From contig CAWKOS010000002.1 in NCBI GenBank assembly GCA_963851295.1, forward strand, positions 62,001 to 126,000: a DNA stretch of 64,000 nucleotides, given 5' to 3'. The notes below the pieces were generated by a model that ran no database searches, had not been told where the DNA came from, and was given only the letters and a program-made list of their open reading frames with translations. The DNA comes from JAOPZW01 sp963851295. GTDB lineage: Bacteria > Actinomycetota > Thermoleophilia > Solirubrobacterales > Solirubrobacteraceae. Below, piece after piece: positions 35,198 to 43,717 of the stretch (within the stretch, counting starts at the first letter, position 1; every line of letters begins with the position of its first letter). The translations under genes were made by a program, and so were the position numbers.

Positions 35198-35830
35198 ATG
35201 CCCGAGGGCCTCACCGTCGTCCAGCACCCCGTCCTCGACGATCGCCTCGCCGTCATGCGCGACGCCGCGACGCCGCACGGCGCCTTCCGGCAGGCGCTCA
35301 ACGAGGCCTCGGCGATCCTCGCCGTCGAGGCCACCCGCGACCTGCCGACCGTCGAGCGCACGATCGACACGCCCCTGGAGCCCGCGCCCGGCCGCCGGCT
35401 GGAGGCCGAGATCGCGATCGTCCCCGTCCTGCGCGCCGGCCTGGGGATGGTCGACGGCTTCCTGCGCCTACTCGCGGGGGCGCGCGTCGGCCACCTGGGC
35501 ATGCAGCGCGACGAGGACACGCTGGAGCCGACGGGCTACTACGAGCGCCTGCCGCCCGGGATGGGCGACGCGTTCGTCTTCCTGCTCGATCCGATGCTCG
35601 CCACCGGCGGCAGCGCCGTCGCGGCGCTCGCGCGCCTGAAGGCCAACGGCGCGCGGCGGCTGCGCCTGATCTGCCTGGTCGCCGCGCCCGAGGGCGTCGA
35701 GGCCGTCCGCGCGGCTCACCCGGACGTCGGGATCTGGACCGCCGCGCTGGACCGCCAGCTCGACGAGCACGGCTACATCCGACCGGGCCTGGGGGATGCC
35801 GGCGACCGCGTCTTCGGCACGACGGGCTGA
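35198..35830 (+). CDS. upp: Uracil phosphoribosyltransferase
   Basis: A 210-residue PRTase converting uracil and PRPP to UMP. The PRPP loop is LLDPMLATGGSAVAAL. The N-terminal flexible part (VVQHPVLDDRLAVMRD) and the C-terminal uracil loop (ALDRQLDEHGYIRPGLGDAGDRVFG) are typical. It is divergent from the CYTH-cytidine deaminase operon, which supplies uracil from cytidine through uridine. A GAGAGGA ribosome-binding site lies about 8 bases before the ATG. Confidence 0.95.
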   Translation: MPEGLTVVQHPVLDDRLAVMRDAATPHGAFRQALNEASAILAVEATRDLPTVERTIDTPLEPAPGRRLEAEIAIVPVLRAGLGMVDGFLRLLAGARVGHLGMQRDEDTLEPTGYYERLPPGMGDAFVFLLDPMLATGGSAVAALARLKANGARRLRLICLVAAPEGVEAVRAAHPDVGIWTAALDRQLDEHGYIRPGLGDAGDRVFGTTG

Positions 35831-36707
35831 GGCCGCGCGGGCGCTCGCGGCGCGCGGCGTCGCGGTCGCCGACTACCTGCGCCACTTCGGCCTCGAGGAG
35901 GCCGCGGCGCCGTCGCCCGCCGCGCTCGCCGACCTGCAGGCCCGCCACCTCGACCGCGTGATCTTCGAGAACCTCGAGATCCAGCGCGGGCGCCCGACGA
36001 CGGTCGACCCGGCCGAGTCGGCCGCGCGGATCGTCAACGAAGGCCGCGGGGGCTACTGCTTTCACCTCAACGGCGCCTTCGGGCTGCTGCTCACCGCGCT
36101 CGGCTACGACGTCGCGCACCGGCGCGGGACCGTGCAGCCGAGCGACGCGCCGCCCATGCGGCGGCTCAACCACCTCGTCCTCGTCGTCCGCGGCCTGCCC
36201 GACGACGGGCACCCCGACGGCGAGTGGTGGACGGAGGTCGGCCTCGCCGACGGCCCTCGCGCGCCCCTGCCGCTGCGCCCGGGGCGCACCGAGGAGGACC
36301 CCTACGACCTGGCCCTCGAGCCCTCGCCGGTCTTCGCCGGCGGCTGGCGGCTGCTGCAGGGCGACGGCGCCGAGCCGGGCGTCGTGGACGCCGACGCCGT
36401 GGCGCCGGCGGCGGGCGAGCTCGCGGCCGCGCACGAGCGCCTGTCGACCTCGCCCGAGTCGCGCTTCGTGCGCACGGTGACCTTCCAGCGCCGGCGCGCC
36501 GACCACGTCGACATCCTGCGCGCGCGGACGCTCTCGCGCGTGCGCCGCGGCGCCGCCGAGTCCCGCGTCCTCGAGGGCGAGGAGCAGTGGTACGCGGCCA
36601 TCGCCGAGATCTTCGGTCTCGACCTCTCGGGCCTCGAGGCCGGCGAGCGGCGCGCGCTGTGGGAGCGCGCGGCCGCCCAGCACGACGCGTTCGCGGCTAG
36701 GGATTGA
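35796..36707 (+). CDS. nat: Arylamine N-acetyltransferase
   Basis: A 303-residue NAT-family enzyme that moves an acetyl or acyl group from CoA to an arylamine or related amine. The catalytic triad is visible: Cys in GRGGYCFHLN, His in RRLNHLVLVV and Asp in EVGLADGPR. The ATG at 35796 overlaps the end of upp by 35 bases and gives about 20 extra N-terminal residues compared with usual NATs, but I see no better start. Convergent overlap with the beta-propeller gene. Confidence 0.88.
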   Translation: MPATASSARRAEAARALAARGVAVADYLRHFGLEEAAAPSPAALADLQARHLDRVIFENLEIQRGRPTTVDPAESAARIVNEGRGGYCFHLNGAFGLLLTALGYDVAHRRGTVQPSDAPPMRRLNHLVLVVRGLPDDGHPDGEWWTEVGLADGPRAPLPLRPGRTEEDPYDLALEPSPVFAGGWRLLQGDGAEPGVVDADAVAPAAGELAAAHERLSTSPESRFVRTVTFQRRRADHVDILRARTLSRVRRGAAESRVLEGEEQWYAAIAEIFGLDLSGLEAGERRALWERAAAQHDAFAARD

Positions 36708-37770
36708 CGACCACGAGGTGGCCTCGCTCGGTGGCCAGCCACAGGTCCGAGGCCACCGGGGCCATCCAGGCGGCGCTGAACTCGCCGACCTCGACGCTCG
36801 CGACCGTGCGCCCGGTGCGCGGGTCCAGCGCGACCAGGCGGTCGCCCGCGCGCCCGGGCGTCTCGACCCACAGCCGGCCGGTCTGCGGAGCCACGGCGCC
36901 AATCTCCGGGACGGCGGCGCGCCACAGCAGGCGGCCGGTCTTGGGATCCACGCGCGCGATGTGGTTGTGGTCGCCGAGGAAGAACCCGATCGAGGTCGGC
37001 AGCATGCCGCCGCTGATCGGCACGTGGACGCGCGCCTTGCGCGCGCCCGTCGCGCCGTCGTAGCGCATGAGGCTGCCGTCGGCGCGCAGGACCCAGAGGT
37101 CGCCCTGATAGGGGCCCGCGTCGCGGACGAGATAGCCCCGCGCCGCGAGGTGGACCCGCGCGGTCACGCGGCCCGTGGCCTGGTCGACGCGCGCCGCGTT
37201 CTCGAAGTCCACGACCCACACGCCGTCGCCGACCGTCACCGGGAAGCCGCCGTCGTGCGGCCCGCCCTGATGGCCGGGGATGCGGGTCTGGCCGACGAGC
37301 GCGTTGGTCTTCGGGTTCAGGCGCAGGAGCCGCAGGTCGCTGGGGGTGACCTCGGTGATCCACACCGCGTCGCGCCCGATCTCGACCTGCTGGATGCCCG
37401 GGATCGCGATCCGCCGCGTGACCTCGCGCGTCGACGGATCCATCCGCAGCAGCCGCTCGCCGTCGGGGTCGACGACCCAGGCCGAGCCGAAGCCGGAGCG
37501 GACCTGGCCGATCGCGCCGGCGGGCGCCAGCCGCGCGACCACCTTCGGCACGCTCGGCTCGGCGGGCTGCGGCGAGCGCGTGGCCGCGAGCGCCACGACG
37601 AGGGCGAGCAGCGCGGCCGCCGCGAGCGCGGCGAGCGCGAAGCGCGGCTGCACGCGCGGCAGCACGGCCCGCGCGGCGGCGGCGGTGCGCGACGGCGCCC
37701 GGCGGCGCTCCTCGCGGTCGGCGGCGTCGCGCAGGGCGGCGCCCAGCCGGGTGACGAAGTCCTCGGTCAC
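36697..37770 (-). CDS. Membrane-anchored beta-propeller protein, partner of the ECF sigma factor
   Basis: A 357-residue protein. The cytoplasmic N-terminus of about 45 residues is Arg-rich, followed by one membrane segment (FALAALAAAALLALVVALAA) and an extracellular part with repeated blades (GFGSAWVVDPDGERLLRMD, AVWITEVTPSDLRLLRLN, GDGVWVVDFENAARVD), as in YncE/PQQ-like propellers. The GTG start overlaps the sigma factor stop by 4 bases. It may act as an anti-sigma factor or sensor, although no zinc-finger anti-sigma motif is seen. Confidence 0.75.
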   Translation of the reverse strand: MTEDFVTRLGAALRDAADREERRRAPSRTAAAARAVLPRVQPRFALAALAAAALLALVVALAATRSPQPAEPSVPKVVARLAPAGAIGQVRSGFGSAWVVDPDGERLLRMDPSTREVTRRIAIPGIQQVEIGRDAVWITEVTPSDLRLLRLNPKTNALVGQTRIPGHQGGPHDGGFPVTVGDGVWVVDFENAARVDQATGRVTARVHLAARGYLVRDAGPYQGDLWVLRADGSLMRYDGATGARKARVHVPISGGMLPTSIGFFLGDHNHIARVDPKTGRLLWRAAVPEIGAVAPQTGRLWVETPGRAGDRLVALDPRTGRTVASVEVGEFSAAWMAPVASDLWLATERGHLVVVNP

Positions 37771-38309
37771 GGTCTGCTTCCAATCCGTTGGCGTAGGGCG
37801 GCGAGGCCGCGGCTGACGCGCTTGCGCACCACGGCCTCCGAGACGTCGAGGTCGCGGGCGATCTCCGCGTAGTCGCGCTCCTCGACGACATGGGCCTGGA
37901 CCGCGACGCGCTGATCGGGCACGAGCTCGTCGATGAGCGTCCCGGCCTCGAGGTCGGCGAGGCTCTCGATGCGCGCGATGTCGTCGTCGGTGAGCTCGAT
38001 GCGCTCCAGCCCCAGGCGCCGGCGCGCGCGGCGCTCGGCGTAGCCGCGGCGCTGGGCGTCGGCGAGCTTCTTGGAGGCGATCCCGAACAGCCACGAGGTC
38101 GCCGGCGCGGCGTCGCGGCGATAGCGCCGGCGGCTCGTGAGCGCCGCCGCGAACGTCTCGGCCGTCAGGTCGGCGGCCAGCTCGGCGTCGCGCGTGCGGC
38201 GCATGAAGTAGCCGAGCATCCGCTCGGCGTGGCGGCGGTAGAACAGCTCGAACGAGGCACCGTCGCGGGCGGACAGCAGATCCTCGTCGCTGAGCTGCTC
38301 TGGGCCCAT
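37767..38309 (-). CDS. ECF-type RNA polymerase sigma factor
   Basis: A 180-residue group 4 sigma factor. Region 2 (FELFYRRHAERMLGYFMRRTRDAELAADLTAETF, in two pieces) and region 4 (DYAEIARDLDVSEAVVRKRVSRGLAALR) are complete. I chose the ATG at 38309; the longer in-frame leader to 38411 looks like non-coding sequence. Co-transcribed with the membrane beta-propeller protein, which probably controls it. Confidence 0.9.
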   Translation of the reverse strand: MGPEQLSDEDLLSARDGASFELFYRRHAERMLGYFMRRTRDAELAADLTAETFAAALTSRRRYRRDAAPATSWLFGIASKKLADAQRRGYAERRARRRLGLERIELTDDDIARIESLADLEAGTLIDELVPDQRVAVQAHVVEERDYAEIARDLDVSEAVVRKRVSRGLAALRQRIGSRP

Positions 38310-38357
38310 GCATTCCCCTACTTCGGAGCTCGGCCGGGCGTGTGACCATGCCCACGC

Positions 38358-38363
38358 TACAGT
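38358..38363 (+). promoter_or_regulatory. -10-like hexamer TACAGT, leaderless promoter candidate
   Basis: TACAGT lies 8 bases before the ATG at 38372 with no ribosome-binding site. Confidence 0.45.
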
Positions 38364-38371
38364 CAGCGCCC

Positions 38372-38743
38372 ATGGCCGAGGACGCCAAGACGCTGATCGA
38401 GCGCGCCGCACGCGCCTTCCTCGAGGAGGTGCCCGCGCTCAAGCCGCTGCAGCTGGTGGTCGGCGTCGACCTGCATGGCCGCGGCGACACGCAGCAGTTC
38501 CGCCTCCAGATGCCCGAGGTCGAGGTGCGCAAGGACATCGCCGCCGACGCGCGCGTGCGGCTCGAGATGCGCCGTGAGTTCTTCAACGCGATGGTCGAGC
38601 ACGGCGCGCGGATCGCCGACTGGCGCGAGGCCTTCATCCACGGCCAGGCGAAGGCGACCGGGGTCGAGCAGTACATGCGCCTGATCGTCAACGTGGTCGA
38701 GCGCCAGGAGGAGCGCAACCGCACGCGGAAGGCGCGGCACTGA
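38372..38743 (+). CDS. SCP2-like small protein
   Basis: A 123-residue protein (TLIERAARAFLEEVPALKPLQLVVGVDLHGRGDTQQF, in parts, then VRLEMRREFFNAMVEHGARIADWREAFIHGQAKATG). The pattern of a central sheet followed by a helix and a GQAKATG-type turn recalls the SCP-2 sterol/lipid-binding fold, which often occurs as a free small protein in actinobacteria. It precedes agmatine deiminase and may be coupled to it. Ligand unknown. Confidence 0.65.
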   Translation: MAEDAKTLIERAARAFLEEVPALKPLQLVVGVDLHGRGDTQQFRLQMPEVEVRKDIAADARVRLEMRREFFNAMVEHGARIADWREAFIHGQAKATGVEQYMRLIVNVVERQEERNRTRKARH

Positions 38744-38769
38744 GCACCCCCGCGGCCGACGGCTTCCGC

Positions 38770-39744
38770 ATGCCGGCCGAATGGGCGCCCCACGAGCGCA
38801 CGCTCATGGGCTGGCCGTGCCGTGAGGAGATCTGGGGCGACGAGCTGGCCACGGCGAAGGCCGACTACGCCGCCACGGCCAACGCGGTCGCCGCCTTCGA
38901 GCCGCTGACCATGGTCTGCGCCGACGCGCAGGACGCCGCAGAGGCCCGCGCCGCGCTGACGGGCGACGTCGAGATCGTGGAGATCGCGATCGACGACTCG
39001 TGGCTGCGCGACAGCGGCCCGATCTTCGTCCTCGACGCGTCCGGCGCCCGCGCCGGGGTGCACTTCGGCTTCAACTCATGGGGCGAGAAGTTCGTCCCCT
39101 ACGACGCCGACGCGGCGATCGGCGGCGTGCTCGTCGACCGCATCGGCGACCGCCGCTACGAGGCGCCGTTCGTGCTCGAGGGCGGCTCGATCGCCGTCGA
39201 CGGCGAGGGCACCCTGCTCACCACCGAGGAGTGCCTGCTGCACCCCAACCGCAACCCCGGCCTCTCGCGCGAGGAGATCGAGCAGGGGCTGCGGGACTTC
39301 CTCGGCGTCGAGCGCGTCGTGTGGCTGGGGCAGGGTCTCGCCGAGGACCGCGACACCGACGGCCACGTCGACCTCATCGCCGCCTTCACGCGCCCCGGCG
39401 AGGTCCTGCTGCAGAGCTCGCCGCCGGGCACGCCGAGCAGCGAGCGGATGGCCGAGAACCGCACGCGCCTGGTCGCCGCCGGCCTGGAGGTCGTCGACTT
39501 CCCGCTCCTCCCGGCGCTCGCCGTCGGCGGCGAGGACGTCACCGTGAGCCACATGAACTTCTACCTGTGCAACGGCGCCGTGATCGTACCCGTCGCCGGC
39601 GCGGCGACCGACGCCGAGGCGCTCGAGCGCATCGGCGACGCCTACCCGGGCCGCGAGGTGGTCGGGGTCCCGGGCGGCGTCATCGCCTTCGGCGGGGGCG
39701 GCCCGCATTGCATCACGCAGCAGGTGCCGGCCGCGTCGGCCTGA
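38770..39744 (+). CDS. aguA: Agmatine deiminase (peptidyl-arginine deiminase family)
   Basis: A 324-residue enzyme converting agmatine to N-carbamoylputrescine and ammonia. It shows EWAPHERTLMGWPC, the active-site DDSWLRDSGPIFV, EGGSIAVDGEGT, DTDGHVDLIAAF and the catalytic Cys in GGGGPHCITQQ. The ATG at 38770 leaves the usual N-terminal GFRMPAEW motif incomplete. A CTG at 38740, forming a CTGA overlap with the preceding stop, would add STPAADGFR and may be the real start. An N-carbamoylputrescine amidase candidate is at 51982. Confidence 0.88.
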   Translation: MPAEWAPHERTLMGWPCREEIWGDELATAKADYAATANAVAAFEPLTMVCADAQDAAEARAALTGDVEIVEIAIDDSWLRDSGPIFVLDASGARAGVHFGFNSWGEKFVPYDADAAIGGVLVDRIGDRRYEAPFVLEGGSIAVDGEGTLLTTEECLLHPNRNPGLSREEIEQGLRDFLGVERVVWLGQGLAEDRDTDGHVDLIAAFTRPGEVLLQSSPPGTPSSERMAENRTRLVAAGLEVVDFPLLPALAVGGEDVTVSHMNFYLCNGAVIVPVAGAATDAEALERIGDAYPGREVVGVPGGVIAFGGGGPHCITQQVPAASA

Positions 39745-39766
39745 CGCCGCCCGCGGGAGCCGCGCC

Positions 39767-41083
39767 TCAGCCGGCCGGCACCCCGTTCGACGGCGCCGTG
39801 GCCGGGCTCTGGTCGTATTCGGTGATGTCGCCGTCGCCGTCGTCGGTCACGAGCGGCTTGCCCGTGACGACCGTCTCGCCGTTCTTGATCTCGGCGATCT
39901 GGGCGCCCGTGTAGCCGGCGTGGGAGTCCTTGCTGTAGCGGAAGGGAACCAGCCCGGGCCCGGTGAGCTTCTGGGTCTCGATGGTCTGCACGATGCTCTG
40001 GCGCGTCGGGTTGGCCCCGGCGCGCTGCAGCGCCTCGACGAACGTGTACGCCAGCCCCATTCCGTACTCGACGTTGCCGTCGAAGGGCAGCTTCGGGATG
40101 TACTGGCCGTGGATCTTGCGGAAGAGCGCGATCCAGTCGTTGGACGCCTCGCCGCTGGGCGGCAGGTAGGCGTCGCTCTGGATGCCGTCGATGAGCGCGC
40201 TGGGCGCCTTGCCCTTGGAGAATGCCTTCAGCAGGCCCTTGAGCGTCGTCGGGTCCGAGCCGACGTTCGAGACCACGAGCTGCGGGTGGTAGTCGAGCTT
40301 GAGCCCGGCCAGCTCGACGAGCGCCGTGTAGGCCGGAATCGTGAACATGGCCACCACCTCGGCGCCAGAGGCCTTGATCTTGGCCATCTGCGGCCCGATG
40401 TCGGTGTTGCCGGGCTCGTAGGTCTGGCGCGCGACGACCTGCGCCTTGGGGACGTACTTGTCCAGGCCCTTGGCGCCGTCGGCGCCGAAGTCGTCGTTCT
40501 GGACGAAGTAGGCGACCTTCTTGCCCTTGTACTTCTGGGCGATCCACTGGCCGAGGATCTTGCCCTCGACGGTGTAGTCAGGCTGCCAGCCGAAGGTCTG
40601 CGGATGGTCCTTGGGCTGGTCCCAGCACAGGCAGCCCGAGGAGACGAACAGGTCCGGCACGCGCGAGGCGTTGAGGAAGTCCACGACCTTGGTGTGCGTC
40701 GGCGTGCCCAGCCCGCCCAGCATCGCGAAGATCTTGTCCTGCAGGACGAGCTGCTTGGTGACCTTGACGGTGTTGGTCGGGTTGTAGCCGTCGTCGCGGG
40801 CGATCATCTTCAGCTTGCGTCCATGGACGCCGCCGTTGGCGTTGACGAACTTGAAGTACGCGTCGATCGCCTGCGGGATCTCGCTGTAGCCCGGCGCCGC
40901 GGGGCCGGTGAGCGGGAAATGGCCGCCGACCGTGACCTGCGTGGCGGTGATGCCGGGCGCCGAGGCGGTCGGCTGGCCGCCCGAGCCCGAGCCCCCGCCC
41001 CCGGAGTCGCCGCTGGAGCCGCACGCACCCAGCGCGAGGGCCGCCGTGCACGCTGCCGCGAGCAGCGTGGTCGTTGACCTCAT
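39767..41083 (-). CDS. Branched-chain amino acid-type ABC transporter, substrate-binding lipoprotein
   Basis: A 438-residue periplasmic-binding-type lipoprotein. The lipobox is LGAC near residue 20, followed by a Gly/Ser linker and the type I fold (VGGHFPLTGPAAPGYSEIPQAI, GGVHGRKLKMIARDDGYNPTNT). The ATG is preceded by AGGAGGAGAGG and overlaps the stop of the LivM-type permease (ATGA). Last gene of a five-gene ABC operon. The ligand class is broad (amino acids, amides, aromatic acids), so the cargo cannot be named. Confidence 0.9.
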   Translation of the reverse strand: MRSTTTLLAAACTAALALGACGSSGDSGGGGSGSGGQPTASAPGITATQVTVGGHFPLTGPAAPGYSEIPQAIDAYFKFVNANGGVHGRKLKMIARDDGYNPTNTVKVTKQLVLQDKIFAMLGGLGTPTHTKVVDFLNASRVPDLFVSSGCLCWDQPKDHPQTFGWQPDYTVEGKILGQWIAQKYKGKKVAYFVQNDDFGADGAKGLDKYVPKAQVVARQTYEPGNTDIGPQMAKIKASGAEVVAMFTIPAYTALVELAGLKLDYHPQLVVSNVGSDPTTLKGLLKAFSKGKAPSALIDGIQSDAYLPPSGEASNDWIALFRKIHGQYIPKLPFDGNVEYGMGLAYTFVEALQRAGANPTRQSIVQTIETQKLTGPGLVPFRYSKDSHAGYTGAQIAEIKNGETVVTGKPLVTDDGDGDITEYDQSPATAPSNGVPAG

Positions 41084-42138
41084 GACCTCTCCTCCTCCTT
41101 CGCGCGCGGCGCCACGCCGCGCGATCGTGGTTCCCAGAAGCGGCGCAGCTGGCCGGCCGCGCCGCGCAGCGCGCCCTGGATCCCGCCGGGCGCGGCCACC
41201 ATCACGCCGATGAGCACGACGCCGTAGATGGCCAGCGCGAGGTTGGCCTGGACGTTGGCCGACAGCGACAGCGCCTTGCTCGCGTCGTCGGCCCAGGTGG
41301 GCACGAGCACCAGGGCCCCGGCGCCCCATACCGCGCCGACGAGGCTGCCGGTGCCGCCGAGGATGACGCCCGTGAGCAGGGCGACCGACAGGGCCAGCGG
41401 GAAGGCGCCGGGCGCGACGAGCGAGGTCACGACGACGAGTAGGCCGCCGGCCAGGCCGGCGCAGGCCGAGCTGACGACGAAGGCAGTGATCTGCGTGCGC
41501 GCGACGTGGTAGCCCGCGAGCTGGGCGGCGATCTCGTCGTCGCGCACGGCCCGGAACGCGCGCCCGAAGCCGCTGCGCACGAGGTTGGCGAGGACGACGT
41601 AGGCGACGAGCGCGGCCAGGCATGCGATCCACGCCTGCCAGCGCTCGAGCGGGAAGGTCGCGCCCAACGACTGCGGCGGGATCGGGGGCGCGACCGTGAG
41701 CCCGTTCGACCCACCGAGGAAGCCCGAGAACTTCGTGGCGAGCGCCGGCAGCCCGACCGCGAGCGCGAGCGTCGCACCGGCCAGGTAGGGACCGCGCAGG
41801 CGCGCGGCGGCGGCGCCCGCGAGCGCGCCCGCCACCGCCGTCACGAGCGACGCCGCGAGCAGCACGGCCGCCAGCGGCCAGGAGACGGCGTCCTGGATCT
41901 TCACCGTCGCATAGGCGCCGACGGCCATGAGCGCGCCGTGCCCGAGCGAGATCTGCCCGTTCTGCCCGGTGAGCACGGTCAGCCCGGCGACGGCGACGAA
42001 GTAGTAGGCCATCGTCGCGAGCTGCAGGTTGTTGTAGGGGCTGAGCGCCTCGGTGAGCAGGTAGAGCCCGAACCCGGCGGCGAGCGCGATCAGCGCGTGG
42101 CGCAGCAGCGTCTGGTCGAGGGCCCGCGCCGCCATCAC
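41080..42138 (-). CDS. livM: ABC transporter permease, LivM type
   Basis: A 352-residue permease with about nine hydrophobic segments. It contains LTGQNGQISLGHGALMAVGAY, the family hallmark, and FRAVRDDEIAAQLAGYHV, the ATPase-coupling loop. The GTG at 42138 overlaps the LivH stop (GTGA); the ATG at 42135 is an alternative. The C-terminus ends in a basic tail. Confidence 0.9.
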   Translation of the reverse strand: MMAARALDQTLLRHALIALAAGFGLYLLTEALSPYNNLQLATMAYYFVAVAGLTVLTGQNGQISLGHGALMAVGAYATVKIQDAVSWPLAAVLLAASLVTAVAGALAGAAAARLRGPYLAGATLALAVGLPALATKFSGFLGGSNGLTVAPPIPPQSLGATFPLERWQAWIACLAALVAYVVLANLVRSGFGRAFRAVRDDEIAAQLAGYHVARTQITAFVVSSACAGLAGGLLVVVTSLVAPGAFPLALSVALLTGVILGGTGSLVGAVWGAGALVLVPTWADDASKALSLSANVQANLALAIYGVVLIGVMVAAPGGIQGALRGAAGQLRRFWEPRSRGVAPRAKEEERS

Positions 42139-43013
42139 ACCCGCCTGGCCTGCGCGCGGGTGAACAGCCCGTTCGGGCGGACCATCAGCACCACGATGAG
42201 GATCACGAGCGCGCCGAGGGTGACGAGCTCCGCGCCGCCGTAGCCCGAGACGTAGCTGAGCGCGAGCCCCAGCGCCGTGCCGCCGACGAGCGCGCCGACC
42301 GGGCTCTCCAGGCCTCCGATGACCGCCGCGGTGAACCCGAAGACGAGCACGGAGTCGAAGGTGTTCGGGGCGACGAAGACCGACGGCGCGACGAGCACGC
42401 CGGCCAGCGATCCCGCGACCGAGGCGAGCGCCCACCCGACGGTGAACATGTGACCGACGCGCACCCCGACCAGCCGCGCGACCTCGGGCGCAAAGGCCGC
42501 CGCGCGCATCCGCAGGCCCAGCCCGGTGCGCGTGAAGAGCAGGATGACGGCGGCCATGAGGACGCCGACGACGATCACCGTGAAGAGGTCGAAGGGCGAG
42601 AACAGCACCGCGTGGTCGCCGATCACATAGCCCTTGATCGAGAAGGCGGGCGGGAACGAGCGCGGGTTGCCGCCCCAGATCATCCCCGCCGCTGCCTGCA
42701 GGAGGACGAGGACGCCGAGGGTGACGATGATCGCGTTGAGCGGCGGCGCGCCCTCGACCGGGCGGATGATCACCCGCTCGACGAAGGCGCCGAGCAGCAG
42801 CCCCGAGACGAGCGCGACGGCGAACCCGAGCCAGTACCCCGCGCCGTGGTCGATCGCCGCCCAGGCGATGAAGGTGGTGAACATCAGCATCCCGGCCTGG
42901 GCGAAGTTGAGGATCCGGGTCGCGCGCCAGATGAGCACGAGCGAGAGCGCGACCGCCGCGTAGATGGCCCCGTTGGAGATCCCGTTGAGCGTGAGGTCGA
43001 CGAAGCGCTGCAT
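42135..43013 (-). CDS. livH: ABC transporter permease, LivH type
   Basis: A 292-residue permease with about eight membrane segments. It begins LTLNGISNGAIYAAVALSLVLIW and contains LNFAQAGMLMF and MRAAAFAPEVARLVGV, typical of LivH. It lies 2 bases after the LivF stop and is coupled to LivM. Confidence 0.92.
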   Translation of the reverse strand: MQRFVDLTLNGISNGAIYAAVALSLVLIWRATRILNFAQAGMLMFTTFIAWAAIDHGAGYWLGFAVALVSGLLLGAFVERVIIRPVEGAPPLNAIIVTLGVLVLLQAAAGMIWGGNPRSFPPAFSIKGYVIGDHAVLFSPFDLFTVIVVGVLMAAVILLFTRTGLGLRMRAAAFAPEVARLVGVRVGHMFTVGWALASVAGSLAGVLVAPSVFVAPNTFDSVLVFGFTAAVIGGLESPVGALVGGTALGLALSYVSGYGGAELVTLGALVILIVVLMVRPNGLFTRAQARRV

Positions 43014-43015
43014 CC

Positions 43016-43717
43016 TCAGAACCCCAGGTAGGCGTGGCGCAGGGCCTCGTCGTCGGCCAGCGAGCGCGGGTCGTCGTCGGCCACGATCCGGCCGAGGCTG
43101 AGCACGATCCCCCGGTCGGCGACCGACAGCGCCGCCTTGGCGTTCTGCTCGACGAGGAGGACCGTCAGCCCTGTGTCGTGGCGCAGGTCACGGACGAGCC
43201 GCATGATCTGGGCGGCGACGGTGGGCGCAAGCCCGAGGGAGGGCTCGTCGAGCAGGAGCAGGCGCGGCTTGGACATCAGCGCACGCCCGATGACGAGCAT
43301 CTGGCGCTCGCCGCCCGACAGCGTGCCGGCGGGCTGCGCGCCGCGCTCGGCCAGCCGCGGGAAGGTCTCGTAGACGCCCTCGAGGCCGTCGCGTCCGCCG
43401 CTGCCGCGCCACAGCCCGCCCAGGCGCAGGTTCTCCTCGACGCTCAGCTCGGCGATGACCCCGCGGCCCTCGGGCACGTGCGCCATGCCGAGGCGGACGA
43501 TCTGCTCGACCGGCAGCCGGCCGATGTTGCGCCCGTCGAGGCGGATGCGCCCGGCGCGGGCGCGCACGAGCCCCGACAGCGTGCGCAGCAGCGACGTCTT
43601 GCCGGCGCCGTTGGCCCCGAGGACCGCGGTGATGCTGCCCTGCTGCACCTCGAACGAGACGCCGTCCAGCGCGCGGACCGGCCCGTAAGCGGCCTCGAGC
43701 TCGTCAACCTGCAGCAT
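43016..43717 (-). CDS. livF: ABC transporter ATP-binding protein, LivF type
   Basis: A 233-residue ATPase with Walker A GANGAGKTSL, the family segment RLGMAHVPEGRGVIAELSVEENL (in two parts), signature LSGGERQML and Walker B RLLLLDEPSLGLAP. The length is typical of LivF. The start overlaps the end of LivG by 14 bases. Confidence 0.93.
   Translation of the reverse strand: MLQVDELEAAYGPVRALDGVSFEVQQGSITAVLGANGAGKTSLLRTLSGLVRARAGRIRLDGRNIGRLPVEQIVRLGMAHVPEGRGVIAELSVEENLRLGGLWRGSGGRDGLEGVYETFPRLAERGAQPAGTLSGGERQMLVIGRALMSKPRLLLLDEPSLGLAPTVAAQIMRLVRDLRHDTGLTVLLVEQNAKAALSVADRGIVLSLGRIVADDDPRSLADDEALRHAYLGF

Noticed and set aside
36697..39063. A 788-codon frame fusing the beta-propeller to upstream sequence
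   Set aside because: Everything before GTG 37770 lies antisense or out of frame to the sigma factor and its neighbours.
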